Assembly (NCBI GenBank): GCA_964645715.1
Contig: CAZYAO010000021.1
Location: forward strand, 1-64,000
Direction of reading: 5' to 3'
Length of the DNA stretch: 64,000 nt
From: JAUMBM01 sp964645715
GTDB lineage: Bacteria; Bacteroidota; Bacteroidia; Chitinophagales; Saprospiraceae
Below, in pieces: positions 53,321-62,107 of the stretch. Below the pieces are notes generated by a model. That model searched no databases. It had not been told where the DNA came from and saw only the letters and a program-made list of their open reading frames with translations. Both the position numbers and the translations under genes were made by a program. Every line of letters begins with the position of its first letter. Position 1 is the stretch's first letter.

Positions 53321-53707
53321 ATGTCAACACGTATTCCTTCGCTTTATGTGGCCAGTAGCAGCAAGGGCGGACGCGGCGTATTCACGGGTGAGGCCATCGA
53401 AGAAGGCAGCCTGATTGAAATATGTCCGGTTATCATACTGACAGCTGCCGATTTGGAACGCATCCACCAGACGCAGCTGCACGATTATTATTTTATCTGG
53501 GGAGAGCAGGGGCTGGGGGCTATTGCTTTAGGATTCGGATCGCTGTACAACCACGCCTCGGAGCCCAATGCTGTCTATGAAATGGACTACGACAGCCAGA
53601 CGATAGATATCTATTGCGTGCGCCCCATCAAGGCCGGTGAAGAAATCACCATCTGTTATACGGATGAGGAAGATGAGCGGACCCGTCTTTGGTTTGAGGA
53701 AAAATAA
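53321..53707 (+). CDS. SET-domain protein
   Basis: A 128-residue protein made almost wholly of a SET domain: GGRGVFTGEAIEEGSLIEICPVI at the start, GFGSLYNHASEPNAVYEMD (the NHS-type SAM/Lys pocket motif), and IKAGEEITICYTDEE near the end. SET domains are lysine methyltransferases; bacterial ones can be functional, but the substrate is not known, and no histone-like protein is near. It starts 6 bp after the biotin carrier stop, so the two are co-transcribed. A shared hairpin begins at its stop codon. Confidence 0.9.
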   Translation: MSTRIPSLYVASSSKGGRGVFTGEAIEEGSLIEICPVIILTAADLERIHQTQLHDYYFIWGEQGLGAIALGFGSLYNHASEPNAVYEMDYDSQTIDIYCVRPIKAGEEITICYTDEEDERTRLWFEEK

Positions 53708-53745
53708 GCAGCACTTTGGGTAGCTGCGGCTGCCCAAAGTGCTGC
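53708..53745. terminator. Shared hairpin between convergent genes
   Basis: 53708-53724 pairs with 53729-53745, 17 bp with a two-base mismatch, loop TGCG, core GCACTTTGGG. It fills the space between the SET stop (53707) and the amidohydrolase stop (53752), and both genes must use it. Confidence 0.75.
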
Positions 53746-53751
53746 AATTTA

Positions 53752-54762
53752 CTAGCCTGCATAGTTGCTGGCATCCAGCCCCAGCCACTCCAGCGTGTTG
53801 GTAGCATATATTCGCCTGCGCGACTCCTCTGACAGCCCCATCTCATCTATGAAAGCTCCTATGGTAAGATCCCCTAAAGGAAAAGGATAGTCTGAGCCAA
53901 GACAGACGCGCTGGTCGCCAATCATATCGAGTATATAGCGCAGCAGTGCAGCATCGTGTGTAATCCCGTCAACCCAGAATTTCCCCAGGTACTCGCGGGG
54001 AGGGATGTGATTGTCAACAGCTACCAGATCGGGTCGGCAGTCAAAGCCGTGCTGAATCCTGCCTATTGTGGGTAAAAAAGATCCTCCTGCGTGCGCGAAG
54101 CACACACGCAGCTTGGGTAATTTTTCAAAAACCCCTCCAAAAATCATGCTGCAAACCGCCCTGGCGGTTTCAGCAGGCATACCTACCAGCCATGGCAACC
54201 AGTAGCGGCGCATGTGCTCAAACCCCATCATATTCCATGGATGAACGAAGACAGCCATACCGAGTGCCTGGCAGGCTTCAAAGATGGGCAGGAAGACGGG
54301 CTCATTGAGGTTGAGATCATTGATGTTGGAGCCAATCTGAATGCCTGGCAGGCCCAGTGCGTGGCATCGCTCCAGCTCCCGGACGGCCAGCGCCGTATCC
54401 TGCATGGGCAAAGTTGCCAGCCCTATGTATTGTTTCGGATACCGGCTCACCAGTTCAACCAAGTGATCGTTGAGAAAACGGGCAATATCCCAGGCATCCA
54501 GTGGCTTTGCCCAATATGAAAACAGCACCGGAATGGTACAAACGACCTGAACCGCCACACCCCTTTCGCCATATTCAGCAATTCGCTCTTCGGGATCCCA
54601 GCAGTTAGACTGAATGAGTCTGAACTTTTCCTCGCCCTTCATCATCCAGGCCGTACCTGACCCCTGCGATTCCAGATGAATGAATCCCCCGTAGCCAAAT
54701 TTATCGGCCCAGCGGGGGAGATGCTCCGGCACGATGTGAGTATGCATATCTATCTTCAGCAT
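53752..54762 (-). CDS. ACMSD-like amidohydrolase
   Basis: A 336-residue TIM-barrel metal hydrolase/decarboxylase. The zinc site HTH is at about 7-9 (MLKIDMHTHIVPEH), with further ligands in VFVHPWNMMG and CFAHAGGSF and the Asp of LGSDYPFPLGD. These match 2-amino-3-carboxymuconate-6-semialdehyde decarboxylase (ACMSD), which acts on the kynurenine route of tryptophan degradation; other substrates are possible in this amidohydrolase group. No kynurenine-pathway neighbour is present. It lies convergent with the SET gene. Confidence 0.88.
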   Translation of the reverse strand: MLKIDMHTHIVPEHLPRWADKFGYGGFIHLESQGSGTAWMMKGEEKFRLIQSNCWDPEERIAEYGERGVAVQVVCTIPVLFSYWAKPLDAWDIARFLNDHLVELVSRYPKQYIGLATLPMQDTALAVRELERCHALGLPGIQIGSNINDLNLNEPVFLPIFEACQALGMAVFVHPWNMMGFEHMRRYWLPWLVGMPAETARAVCSMIFGGVFEKLPKLRVCFAHAGGSFLPTIGRIQHGFDCRPDLVAVDNHIPPREYLGKFWVDGITHDAALLRYILDMIGDQRVCLGSDYPFPLGDLTIGAFIDEMGLSEESRRRIYATNTLEWLGLDASNYAG

Positions 54763-55199
54763 GCGATCATAGATAATTTGGTTATTATTTGAGCGGCCCA
54801 GCGCTGGTTAAGGCTTCATGGCAGGCAGCCTGGACGGTACAAGGCGATCCTCCCTAATATGAGGACAAGATAAGTAAATATTTAGGTCTGGTCACTGTCT
54901 TCGGCCCCTGTACGGCTATTGTCTGCTACTATAACCAGCCCCGATTGGCAGCAGCAGCAGCTTTTTTTTTGCAACCCACAAGCAGTTTCGGCACCCATTG
55001 ACAGATGTAAAAAACATCTATCTAATTGATAATTAATAAAAAACAATGTTTTAAATACACTTACTTTGGCAAAGTAGTGTATTTTTGTAGCAGCAAAAGT
55101 TATTGCAGTTAACCCATTATGATTGTCCCATAGCTAGTACACTATAGCCCCCTTAGTCCGTGTATGTTTTTTGAAACCAATGTAAATGTAGTAACTAGC
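54763..55199. other. Divergent intergenic region with promoter palindrome
   Basis: A 437-bp region between the divergent amidohydrolase and lipoprotein genes. It holds the palindrome and -7 box described separately at 55053-55087. AT-rich near 55010-55050. No box was recognised for the amidohydrolase. No gene or RNA was seen. Confidence 0.5.
55053..55087 (+). promoter_or_regulatory. Palindrome overlapping the -7 box of the lipoprotein gene
   Basis: TACTTTGGCAAAGTA (55062-55076) is a perfect 15-bp palindrome with a central G. With its flanks it forms a 15-16 bp inverted repeat (about 55053-55086, one inserted T in the left arm) overlapping TATTTTTG at 55080-55087, an exact TAnnTTTG match. Its position suggests an operator. 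The start codon is 113 bp further on. Confidence 0.6.
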
Positions 55200-55733
55200 A
55201 TGAAAAAATGGTTTGTGCTCACCGCGATTTACGGTTTGTTCTTTTCCTGCAGCAATACCCACCCGTACCGTGAAAATATCGAAGGACTCAGCCGGCAGTG
55301 GGATGTCAATAACCAACAAATGGAAACCATAGACCAGCAGCTGCACGCTCAGGTAGAGCAGCTAATGCAGCTGCAGCAGACGGTCAGTCTGCCTGACACA
55401 ATTTTTGCTAATCCGTTGCAGCAACGAACGCTGGATTCCGTACAGCAGCAACTGCGCAGTCTGTTGAGTTCTCTGGGCAGCCAGCAACAGGAGATGGACA
55501 ATTTTCGCATAGGCTGGCGCACAAAGTCCATCATTGTAAAAGAACTTTCGGATTCTCTCGAAAAGGGTAACTTTGACGGCGATATAGAAGCCAACCTAAG
55601 CAACTTACAGGAGACCCTCCAGCTTAGCTCGAGCCTCCTCAACAATTGGTCGGCCAATATTGATCGCAACAATCGAGCGGCAGACACACTGCGGCAGTCC
55701 ATCTCGCAACTTATGCAGGCACTCCCGCAGTAG
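55200..55733 (+). CDS. Small lipoprotein with coiled coil
   Basis: A 177-residue exported lipoprotein: MKKWFVLTAIYGLFFSC with lipobox FFSC, then almost all heptad-type helix rich in Gln, Leu and Ser (about 30-170). No family was recognised. The ATG at 55200 gives the lipoprotein signal; the longer frame from 55164 adds a stretch with no signal logic. It is probably co-transcribed with the symporter 41 bp downstream. It resembles helical lipoproteins that anchor or space envelope parts, but that is inference. Confidence 0.85.
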   Translation: MKKWFVLTAIYGLFFSCSNTHPYRENIEGLSRQWDVNNQQMETIDQQLHAQVEQLMQLQQTVSLPDTIFANPLQQRTLDSVQQQLRSLLSSLGSQQQEMDNFRIGWRTKSIIVKELSDSLEKGNFDGDIEANLSNLQETLQLSSSLLNNWSANIDRNNRAADTLRQSISQLMQALPQ

Positions 55734-55773
55734 TCTTGTGGCTTTATGCACATAAGTTATTGACGGGACACAC

Positions 55774-56985
55774 ATGCAAACCCCTCCCTGGCGGCTTTCC
55801 GCAATGATGTTTATGCAGTTTCTGATCTGGGGAAGCTGGATGGTTACACTGGGCGCCTACATGCTTGACAGTTTATCGTTTAGTGGGCGGCAGGTAGGCA
55901 TTGTATATGGAAGTACGGCCATTGCGGCCACTATCAGCCCTTTTTGGGTAGGCCTTGCGGCCGACCGATGGTTTAATCTCGAGAAGCTGTTGGCCAGCCT
56001 GCATTTTCTGGGTGCTGTTTGTTTGTTGGGCGCATCTTTGGTCACCGAGTTTGGCTGGTTCTATTTTTTCATACAACTCAACTCGCTATTTTTTTTGCCT
56101 ACCTTCAGTCTCTCTAATGCATTTTGCTTTCACCACTTGCAGGATGCGGGTAAAAAATTTCCACGGGTGCGCGTCTGGGGCACTTTGGCGTGGATACTGG
56201 CCGGCTTATCGCTAAGTTACTGGTCTTTAGAAACCAGCAACTTACAACTTCGCATAGGCGCAGTGGCAGGGTTTTTACTTTCGGCCTACTGCCTGACGCT
56301 GCCAGCTACGCCGCCGCAGCCCGGACGCGGGCGCTCGGCGCGTGGTTTTTTTAGCGAAGACATGCGCAAACTAATTAAGGATCCGTCCCTGTCTGTACTG
56401 TTTATTGCGCTCATCCTGTGCTGTTTGCCCAATGCTTACTATTACAGCTTTGTGACGCCTTACCTGCGGGACATAGGTGTGCGTAATCCGGCAGGGCTGA
56501 TGACGCTCGGACAGGTATCCGAAGCCGTTGTCATGCTGTTGATGCCGTGGGCGCTGAGCCGCATATCCTTCCGCTACTTACTCTTTACCGGTCTGCTTTG
56601 CTGGGGAGTTCGCTACGGAATGATTGCACTGGGGCACCCTGAGCAGGCTCCCTGGTGGCTGTACGCAGGCATTGGCTTGCACGGCGTTGCCTATGGCTGG
56701 TCGGCCTTGGCCGCGCAGATGTACCTCGACACACGGGTACCCGTACACCTGCGAAGCACCGCACAAGGCTTTGTGAGTTTTCTAACCCTTGGATCCGGTG
56801 CACTGATTGGCGCCTACCTGGCAGGAGAGACGGTCAATCTGCACAGTATGGCTGATGGCAGTCGGCAGTGGACCTACATATGGCTGTATCCGACTATTAT
56901 CGGAACTGCAGTGGCGGTATGGTTTTTGTGGAAATTCAAGGGTGGCAACAGCCGCGCTATGGCTATGGACAGCGACGGGGCCTAG
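55774..56985 (+). CDS. Nucleoside:H+ symporter (MFS)
   Basis: A 403-residue transporter with twelve predicted membrane helices, of the NupG/XapB nucleoside-symporter family: MQTPPWRLSAMMFMQFLIWGSWMVTLGAYM and FSGRQVGIVYGSTAIAATISPFWVGLAADRWF at the start, and GVAYGWSALAAQMYLDTRVPVHLRSTAQGF in the second half. It brings nucleosides across the inner membrane with protons. A guanine-deaminase-like gene lies convergent downstream, consistent with purine salvage. Its 3' flank carries degenerate direct repeats. Confidence 0.9.
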   Translation: MQTPPWRLSAMMFMQFLIWGSWMVTLGAYMLDSLSFSGRQVGIVYGSTAIAATISPFWVGLAADRWFNLEKLLASLHFLGAVCLLGASLVTEFGWFYFFIQLNSLFFLPTFSLSNAFCFHHLQDAGKKFPRVRVWGTLAWILAGLSLSYWSLETSNLQLRIGAVAGFLLSAYCLTLPATPPQPGRGRSARGFFSEDMRKLIKDPSLSVLFIALILCCLPNAYYYSFVTPYLRDIGVRNPAGLMTLGQVSEAVVMLLMPWALSRISFRYLLFTGLLCWGVRYGMIALGHPEQAPWWLYAGIGLHGVAYGWSALAAQMYLDTRVPVHLRSTAQGFVSFLTLGSGALIGAYLAGETVNLHSMADGSRQWTYIWLYPTIIGTAVAVWFLWKFKGGNSRAMAMDSDGA

Positions 56986-57135
56986 GTGTCGCTCGGCATC
57001 AGCTGCCACCTCAACCACATTGGCGTTGGCAGGCTACTTCCGTTCGTCAGGTTATGCCCAATTAGACACTGCCACCCCCACCACCTTGGCGTTAGCAGAC
57101 AGCAACGGGACTTAGGTGCGGCACTCGGTTGTTAC
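56960..57135. repeat. Degenerate direct repeats after the symporter gene
   Basis: Two pairs of related units span the 3' end of the symporter gene and the following intergenic stretch: TTGGCGTTGGCAG and TTGGCGTTAGCAG, about 68 bp apart, and GACAGC(G/A)ACGGG(G/A)C(C/T)TAGGTG at about 56970 and 57100. They look like one imperfect duplication. Confidence 0.55.
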
Positions 57136-57168
57136 ACTGCCTTTTAGTTGACCAACGTCCTTTTTCTG

Positions 57169-57657
57169 TCAGTACGGCACCTTATCCGGTTTTACGAGCC
57201 ATTCGTCAAACAACTGCCGTGCCTCTGCCTGCAACAGCTGGCGGGTGGGAATGCTGCGCTGCTCCAGTGGCAACACCAATTCTCGGTAAATAAAATCGTC
57301 ATCGAAGCCCCCATACGCAGCATCTAGTCGGGAGGCAGCAAACACCATCCTGTCTGGCCTCGCCCAATAGATGGCTCCCAGACACATCGGACAAGGCTCA
57401 CAGGAAGTGTACAGCACACAGCCTTCCAGCTGAAAAGAATTGAGGAACTGACAAGCCTCCCGTATGGCCACGACCTCCGCATGAGCTGTGGGGTCGTTAT
57501 GCGTTGTAACCTTGTTGTTGCCCCGGCCAATAACCTGTCCGTCTTTTACAACAATACAGCCGAAAGGCCCTCCCTGATTGGCACGCATGCCGGAACGACC
57601 CTGCTCAATTGCCTGTTGCAAAAAACTTATATCCAGTAGTTCCTGATTTGTTTCCAT
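57169..57657 (-). CDS. Guanine deaminase-like (CDA-fold) nucleoside deaminase
   Basis: A 162-residue zinc deaminase. Zinc ligands are His in TAHAEVVAIREA, with the catalytic Glu, and Cys pair in CEPCPMCLGAIYWA. The length (about 160) and C-terminal KPDKVPY segment fit GuaD of the cytidine-deaminase-like fold, which converts guanine to xanthine. Other members act on tRNA or cytosine. The frame is open to 57765, but METNQELLDI at 57657 matches the family start. Convergent with the nucleoside symporter. Confidence 0.9.
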   Translation of the reverse strand: METNQELLDISFLQQAIEQGRSGMRANQGGPFGCIVVKDGQVIGRGNNKVTTHNDPTAHAEVVAIREACQFLNSFQLEGCVLYTSCEPCPMCLGAIYWARPDRMVFAASRLDAAYGGFDDDFIYRELVLPLEQRSIPTRQLLQAEARQLFDEWLVKPDKVPY

Positions 57658-57780
57658 ACACTTTCTGATACATTGGCAGTGAGCGACAGCTGAGATACGA
57701 CCATGTTCAGCACCACCCTGGTCATTGACAAGCCGCCTAAAGGCAACTTTATGGTGACACAACACTCCAAAGCCCGCCCA

Positions 57781-59277
57781 CTAATCCCGGGCCTGCATAA
57801 GCTTTTTTACCCAAGGGCTCAAAAGCAACATAGCCCCGCCTGCTATGACAGCATACAACGCCAGTTGCTTATACCCCTCCGTATAGGCGATAAGTTTTTC
57901 CATAGGCGTAGCATCCGGGCTGGCGATACTCATATTGGCACCCAAAATACCCGCTACATACTGCCCGTAAGCGCTGGCGAGAAACCACATGCCCATCATG
58001 AGCCCCTGCATGGGCATGGGCGACAATTTGGTCATCAGTGACAAGCCTATGGGCGAAAGACACAGCTCTCCAAAAGTAATGACCAGATAGGCCATCGTGA
58101 AGACCAATAACGAAGTCTTGCCTTCGCTGTCGGCATAAAAAATAGTGGCGTAGAACACATAAAAAGCCAGCGCCAGAAAAATAAAACCCAGCCCAAACTT
58201 GACACCATAGCCAGGCTCCAGTCGACGCTTGCTCAGCCATACCCACAGTAGTCCTATCAGCGGACTGAATATGATCACAAAAATCGCGTTGGCCGAGTTG
58301 TTGACGACATTGGGATCAATATGCATGCCCAGCAGATCATCGTGCAGGTTGTTGAGCGCAAAAAGGTTGAGAGACCCGCCACTTTGCTCAAAAAAAGCCC
58401 AGAACAGCACCGAAAATAAGATAAAAATAAGCGCCGCCAGCAAGCGTTTGCGTTCCGCCGGAGAGTACTTACGCATTTCCCCCAACAGGTAGACCAATGT
58501 AACCGGCCCAATGATGTACATAAACCGATCTGTATAATCACTGTTGGTGACCAACAGCAGAATCAACGGAATGCTGAGCAAAGTGAGTGCATAGGTACCA
58601 TACTCCAGCAGCCGCCGCCTGGCCACCGGCATATCGGGATGCAAGGGCGACTTGCCAATGGGGCCCAGGCTCTTTTGGGTAAAAACGAAAATCGCCAGGC
58701 TCACGACCATCACCAGGCCCGACAAGGCAAAGGCGAGGCTCCAGGACTGCGTTTTTCCCACCCATACCAGCAGGAAGCCCCCCAGGAAGGCGCCAATGTT
58801 GATACCTGCATAGAAAAGCCCAAACCCGGCATCGCGGCGAGCATCGCCATCCTGATACAACCCGCCCACCATGGTAGATATGTTGGGCTTAAAAAAGCCC
58901 GTACCGATGATTGTAAAGCAGATACCAATGTAAAAAAGTTGCTCCGGCGCAGCAGCAATGATAAAATTACCGAGAATCATCATACTTCCACCCCAAAATA
59001 GCGACTTGCGAAAGCCCAGGATTTTATCGGCAAAAAGCCCTCCGATGAATGTAAATGCATATACAAACGCCTGTATAGCGCCGTACTGCAGGTTGGCCGT
59101 TTTGTCATCCAGCAACAGCTTCTCAACCATAAAAATGGTGAGCATGCCCCGCATCCCGTAGAAACAAAAGCGCTCCCACATCTCTGACAGGAACAGGTAC
59201 CAAAGCTGGCGGGGGTATTTTCCTTCAAACTGCTGGATGGCAGCCAGTTCGGCTGCCGCTGTTTCATTGTGCTGCAT
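57781..59277 (-). CDS. POT-family peptide:H+ symporter (copy 1)
   Basis: A 498-residue membrane transporter with about twelve to fourteen membrane helices. The POT signature is complete: WYLFLSEMWERFCFYGMRGMLTIFMVEKLL in the first helix, FIGGLFADKILGFRKSLFWGGSMMILG, and FFKPNISTMVGGLY. It imports di- or tripeptides with protons. It is the second of two tandem paralogues on the same strand; the other is 159 bp upstream. A hairpin group lies between them. Confidence 0.93.
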   Translation of the reverse strand: MQHNETAAAELAAIQQFEGKYPRQLWYLFLSEMWERFCFYGMRGMLTIFMVEKLLLDDKTANLQYGAIQAFVYAFTFIGGLFADKILGFRKSLFWGGSMMILGNFIIAAAPEQLFYIGICFTIIGTGFFKPNISTMVGGLYQDGDARRDAGFGLFYAGINIGAFLGGFLLVWVGKTQSWSLAFALSGLVMVVSLAIFVFTQKSLGPIGKSPLHPDMPVARRRLLEYGTYALTLLSIPLILLLVTNSDYTDRFMYIIGPVTLVYLLGEMRKYSPAERKRLLAALIFILFSVLFWAFFEQSGGSLNLFALNNLHDDLLGMHIDPNVVNNSANAIFVIIFSPLIGLLWVWLSKRRLEPGYGVKFGLGFIFLALAFYVFYATIFYADSEGKTSLLVFTMAYLVITFGELCLSPIGLSLMTKLSPMPMQGLMMGMWFLASAYGQYVAGILGANMSIASPDATPMEKLIAYTEGYKQLALYAVIAGGAMLLLSPWVKKLMQARD

Positions 59278-59323
59278 GGATATGGTGATTTCGCAGATAG
59301 TGCTGCTACCTTGCCGTATATTA

Positions 59324-59433
59324 CGTCAAAGTCCGGCATAAATGCCAGACTTTGACGCGAAAGAACTGATGCTTCATGAACGCTTGGCGGCTGATGCCGC
59401 GTATAAGCGTTCTGAAAAATATTTTTTAAAAAA
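59324..59433 (-). terminator. Hairpin group between the two POT genes
   Basis: Three palindromes: 59324-59339 with 59342-59357 (16 bp, one mismatch), GAACGCTT...CGGC (59378-59391) with 59396-59412 (loop TGAT, imperfect), and an AT palindrome ATTTTTTAAAAAAT (about 59420-59433). It lies downstream of the second POT gene. Confidence 0.6.
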
Positions 59434-59436
59434 TAC

Positions 59437-60972
59437 TTACTTAATGCCGTGCATCATGCGCCGCAGCATGCTGCTCATCAGGAAGAGGATGGCAGCAGCA
59501 ACACCCGTAAGGGCGATAAACACGGTGAAAAACTCGTAGAGATTGGTGATCTCATAGCCTAGGAAGTTAGTAGTCGCCGGACCCCCTTCGCCGCCTTCAC
59601 CACCAGGGATGAGTGCACTCAGCGTACCTGCAAACTTGTTGGCGGCTGCGTTGGCCAGAAACCAAGTGCCCATCAGCAAAGATGAAAAACGCAGGGGAGC
59701 CAACTTTGACACCATGGCCAGACCAATCGGTGACAGGCACAGCTCGCCCATAGTGTGGAGGATATAGAGTGAAATCAGCCACCACATGCTGATCTTCACT
59801 GTACTATCGACACCATTGACACCAAGGGCAATCACCACATATCCCAAGCACAGCAGGGCCAGACCCCAAGCCATCTTCATCGGAGAAGCGGGCTCAGCAT
59901 TGTGCTTGTGAAGAAAATCCCACAAGAGGGTAAACAAAGGAGCTAATACAATGATAGCCAATGGATTGATTGACTGAAACCAGCTCGCAGGCATCACCCA
60001 GCCGCCAATATTTCTGTTGGTCTGCTGGTCTGCAAACAATGTCAGGGAAGCGCCCGCCTGCTCGAAAGCACTCCAGAAGAAAATGACAAAAAACGCAAGG
60101 ATTATGATTACGGCAATGCGTGAGCGCTCTTCTTTGGTGAGCGACTTGTCAAGAATGATGATAAGCGGCATGATAATCATCGCACCATAAATCAGGTAAC
60201 CGACAACATCCAGATCGCTATTGAAAAGATTTTTGAAGCTAAGCAAGAAGAAGATAACAACCAAAGACCCGACGATAATCAGCAGGTTTTTCAGATCCAG
60301 CTTTTGCACAGGCATACCAACCGGCTCACCATCAGGCCCTACCAGGTACTTATTTTTTAGCAGCTCAAAAGAAATCGTACTGATGACCATACCAATGCCG
60401 GCTGCCAAAAAGCCCCACTTGAAGTCTGCAATATTGCCCGTATCTCCCAATCCCCCACACACCAGCGGAGAGAAGAACGCTCCCAGGTTGATCCCCATAT
60501 AAAAAATGGTGAACGCACTGTCGACCCGACGGTCACCCTGCGGATACAGCTGACCTACCATCGTAGAGATATTGGGCTTGAAGAAACCGTTGCCAACGAT
60601 CAGCACCGTAAGCCCCGCCCACATCATGGTCGTTGCCAACGAAGGATTCGACAGAAGGCTGCCGCACAAAAACATCATAAACTGCCCGATGGCCATGAGG
60701 ATACCCCCGATCAGGATACTCCGTCGATTGCCTAGATAGCGGTCGCACAAATATCCACCCAACAAGGGTGTCAGGTATACAAGCCCCGTGAAACTTCCGT
60801 AAATATTTGATGCCTCCTGGCTGTTAAATACCAGCGCCTTGGTCAGGAACAGGATGAAGATAGCGCGCATACCATAGTAGCTAAAGCGCTCCCACATCTC
60901 CGTGAAAAAGAGCACATAAAGCCCCCTGGGGTGCCCCGTGGCAGCGGCTCCTGCTGTGTTATTGTTTGTCAT
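59437..60972 (-). CDS. POT-family peptide:H+ symporter (copy 2)
   Basis: A 511-residue paralogue of the neighbouring POT transporter, with GLYVLFFTEMWERFSYYGMRAIFILFLTKAL, GGYLCDRYLGNRRSILIGGILMAIGQ and FFKPNISTMVGQLYPQG. The two are clearly related but diverged over most of the middle, so they probably differ in substrate. A TACATTTG box (61009-61002, minus) lies 30 bp before the ATG. Confidence 0.93.
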   Translation of the reverse strand: MTNNNTAGAAATGHPRGLYVLFFTEMWERFSYYGMRAIFILFLTKALVFNSQEASNIYGSFTGLVYLTPLLGGYLCDRYLGNRRSILIGGILMAIGQFMMFLCGSLLSNPSLATTMMWAGLTVLIVGNGFFKPNISTMVGQLYPQGDRRVDSAFTIFYMGINLGAFFSPLVCGGLGDTGNIADFKWGFLAAGIGMVISTISFELLKNKYLVGPDGEPVGMPVQKLDLKNLLIIVGSLVVIFFLLSFKNLFNSDLDVVGYLIYGAMIIMPLIIILDKSLTKEERSRIAVIIILAFFVIFFWSAFEQAGASLTLFADQQTNRNIGGWVMPASWFQSINPLAIIVLAPLFTLLWDFLHKHNAEPASPMKMAWGLALLCLGYVVIALGVNGVDSTVKISMWWLISLYILHTMGELCLSPIGLAMVSKLAPLRFSSLLMGTWFLANAAANKFAGTLSALIPGGEGGEGGPATTNFLGYEITNLYEFFTVFIALTGVAAAILFLMSSMLRRMMHGIK

Positions 60973-61001
60973 ATTAACCCGTATCGTTGGTGAAATAATA
61001 G

Positions 61002-61009
61002 CAAATGTA
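61002..61009 (-). promoter_or_regulatory. -7 box for the second POT gene
   Basis: TACATTTG on the minus strand, 30 bp before the start at 60972. Confidence 0.6.
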
Positions 61010-61145
61010 AAATTTTTTACCTATTATTTGCTTACCAACGGAGAAAATATGCCGTCACCGGGCCAGAACCAGTAGATTATAGCGCCCATGAATCATCAAA
61101 AGCAGGGTGTCCGGACTGTTTGTCAACAGCTTAGCAGGTATTCCT

Positions 61146-62039
61146 TCAGGCCTGACTCAGTTCTTCTGCCAGCCATACAAGACTGCCCGCCGTCGGCAGG
61201 TCATTTTGGGCCAGCGCCTGCCGCGCTCGCTCGTGCAGGCGATCAATCACTCGCTCTTCCTGCAGAATCGCCTCAATAGCAGGCTGTTTCTTTATTGCTT
61301 CTATACTTTCGTGCTGGGGCACGGCTGTCAGCGATGCCAGATAGCCCAGATCGTTGCCGGTGAGTACCCGACTGTTGCGCGCTGATGGCGGCAACTGCGA
61401 AAAGCCGATGCCCATCTGTGTCATATCCTGAAAAATCACTTCCACTGCTTCTCCACTGGCACGAGTATAGTAAGCAGCCCCCATACGCCCCATCAGGTCT
61501 ATTTTGTGAGGGTCAATACGCCCTCGCTCATCCAGCACCGACTCCTGTATGTGCAACTTTACAATCTCGCAAATAATCAGATGGCCAGCTCCCCCCTTAT
61601 CCCCGAGCGTTATCACATCCTGCACTTTACACTCCAACTGCACAGGGCTTTCCGCCACCCGGGCAGGTTTTACCAGGCTGGAAGGCAGCGGGCTCAGCCC
61701 TGCCATTTCGAACTCATCGACCGTGGGCGGGTAGTTGATGCTGCATAGTGCCATCTGCCGGACAATCGCATGGCTTACCATATTGATTACACACTCCCGC
61801 GTAGCCAGAATGTTATGCAGCGTATCCTTGGTCGTATTATTGACCTCTCGGCGATTGGACGAAAAGACACAAATAGGCGGATTGGAGCTAAAAACATTGA
61901 AAAAGCTATAGGGCGCGAGATTGGGTATCCCCTCGGCATCAACGGTACTTACAAAGGCAATAGGCCGGGGAGCCACAGCACTTACAAGATACTGATGCAA
62001 CTGCGCAGTGGGGATAGAAGCAGGATCGATAGAAAGCAT
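61146..62039 (-). CDS. Flavin reductase-like, FMN-binding split-barrel protein
   Basis: A 297-residue cytoplasmic flavoprotein. The FMN-binding domain of the flavin-reductase-like family (about 1-205) begins with LVSAVAPRPIAFVSTVDAEGIPNLAPYSFFNVFSSNPPICVFSS. The C-terminal 90 residues are a helical extension. Such proteins reduce free flavin or act as FMN-binding oxidoreductases; the partner is unknown. A TACTTTTG box (62065-62058, minus) lies 19 bp upstream. Confidence 0.88.
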   Translation of the reverse strand: MLSIDPASIPTAQLHQYLVSAVAPRPIAFVSTVDAEGIPNLAPYSFFNVFSSNPPICVFSSNRREVNNTTKDTLHNILATRECVINMVSHAIVRQMALCSINYPPTVDEFEMAGLSPLPSSLVKPARVAESPVQLECKVQDVITLGDKGGAGHLIICEIVKLHIQESVLDERGRIDPHKIDLMGRMGAAYYTRASGEAVEVIFQDMTQMGIGFSQLPPSARNSRVLTGNDLGYLASLTAVPQHESIEAIKKQPAIEAILQEERVIDRLHERARQALAQNDLPTAGSLVWLAEELSQA

Positions 62040-62057
62040 GTGGCGGATAATTTACTG

Positions 62058-62065
62058 CAAAAGTA
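62058..62065 (-). promoter_or_regulatory. -7 box for the flavin-reductase-like gene
   Basis: TACTTTTG on the minus strand, 19 bp before the start at 62039. Confidence 0.6.
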
Positions 62066-62107
62066 ATGCGTGCTGACGACACAGCCCGTAACATTTATCA
62101 CCTTGGC

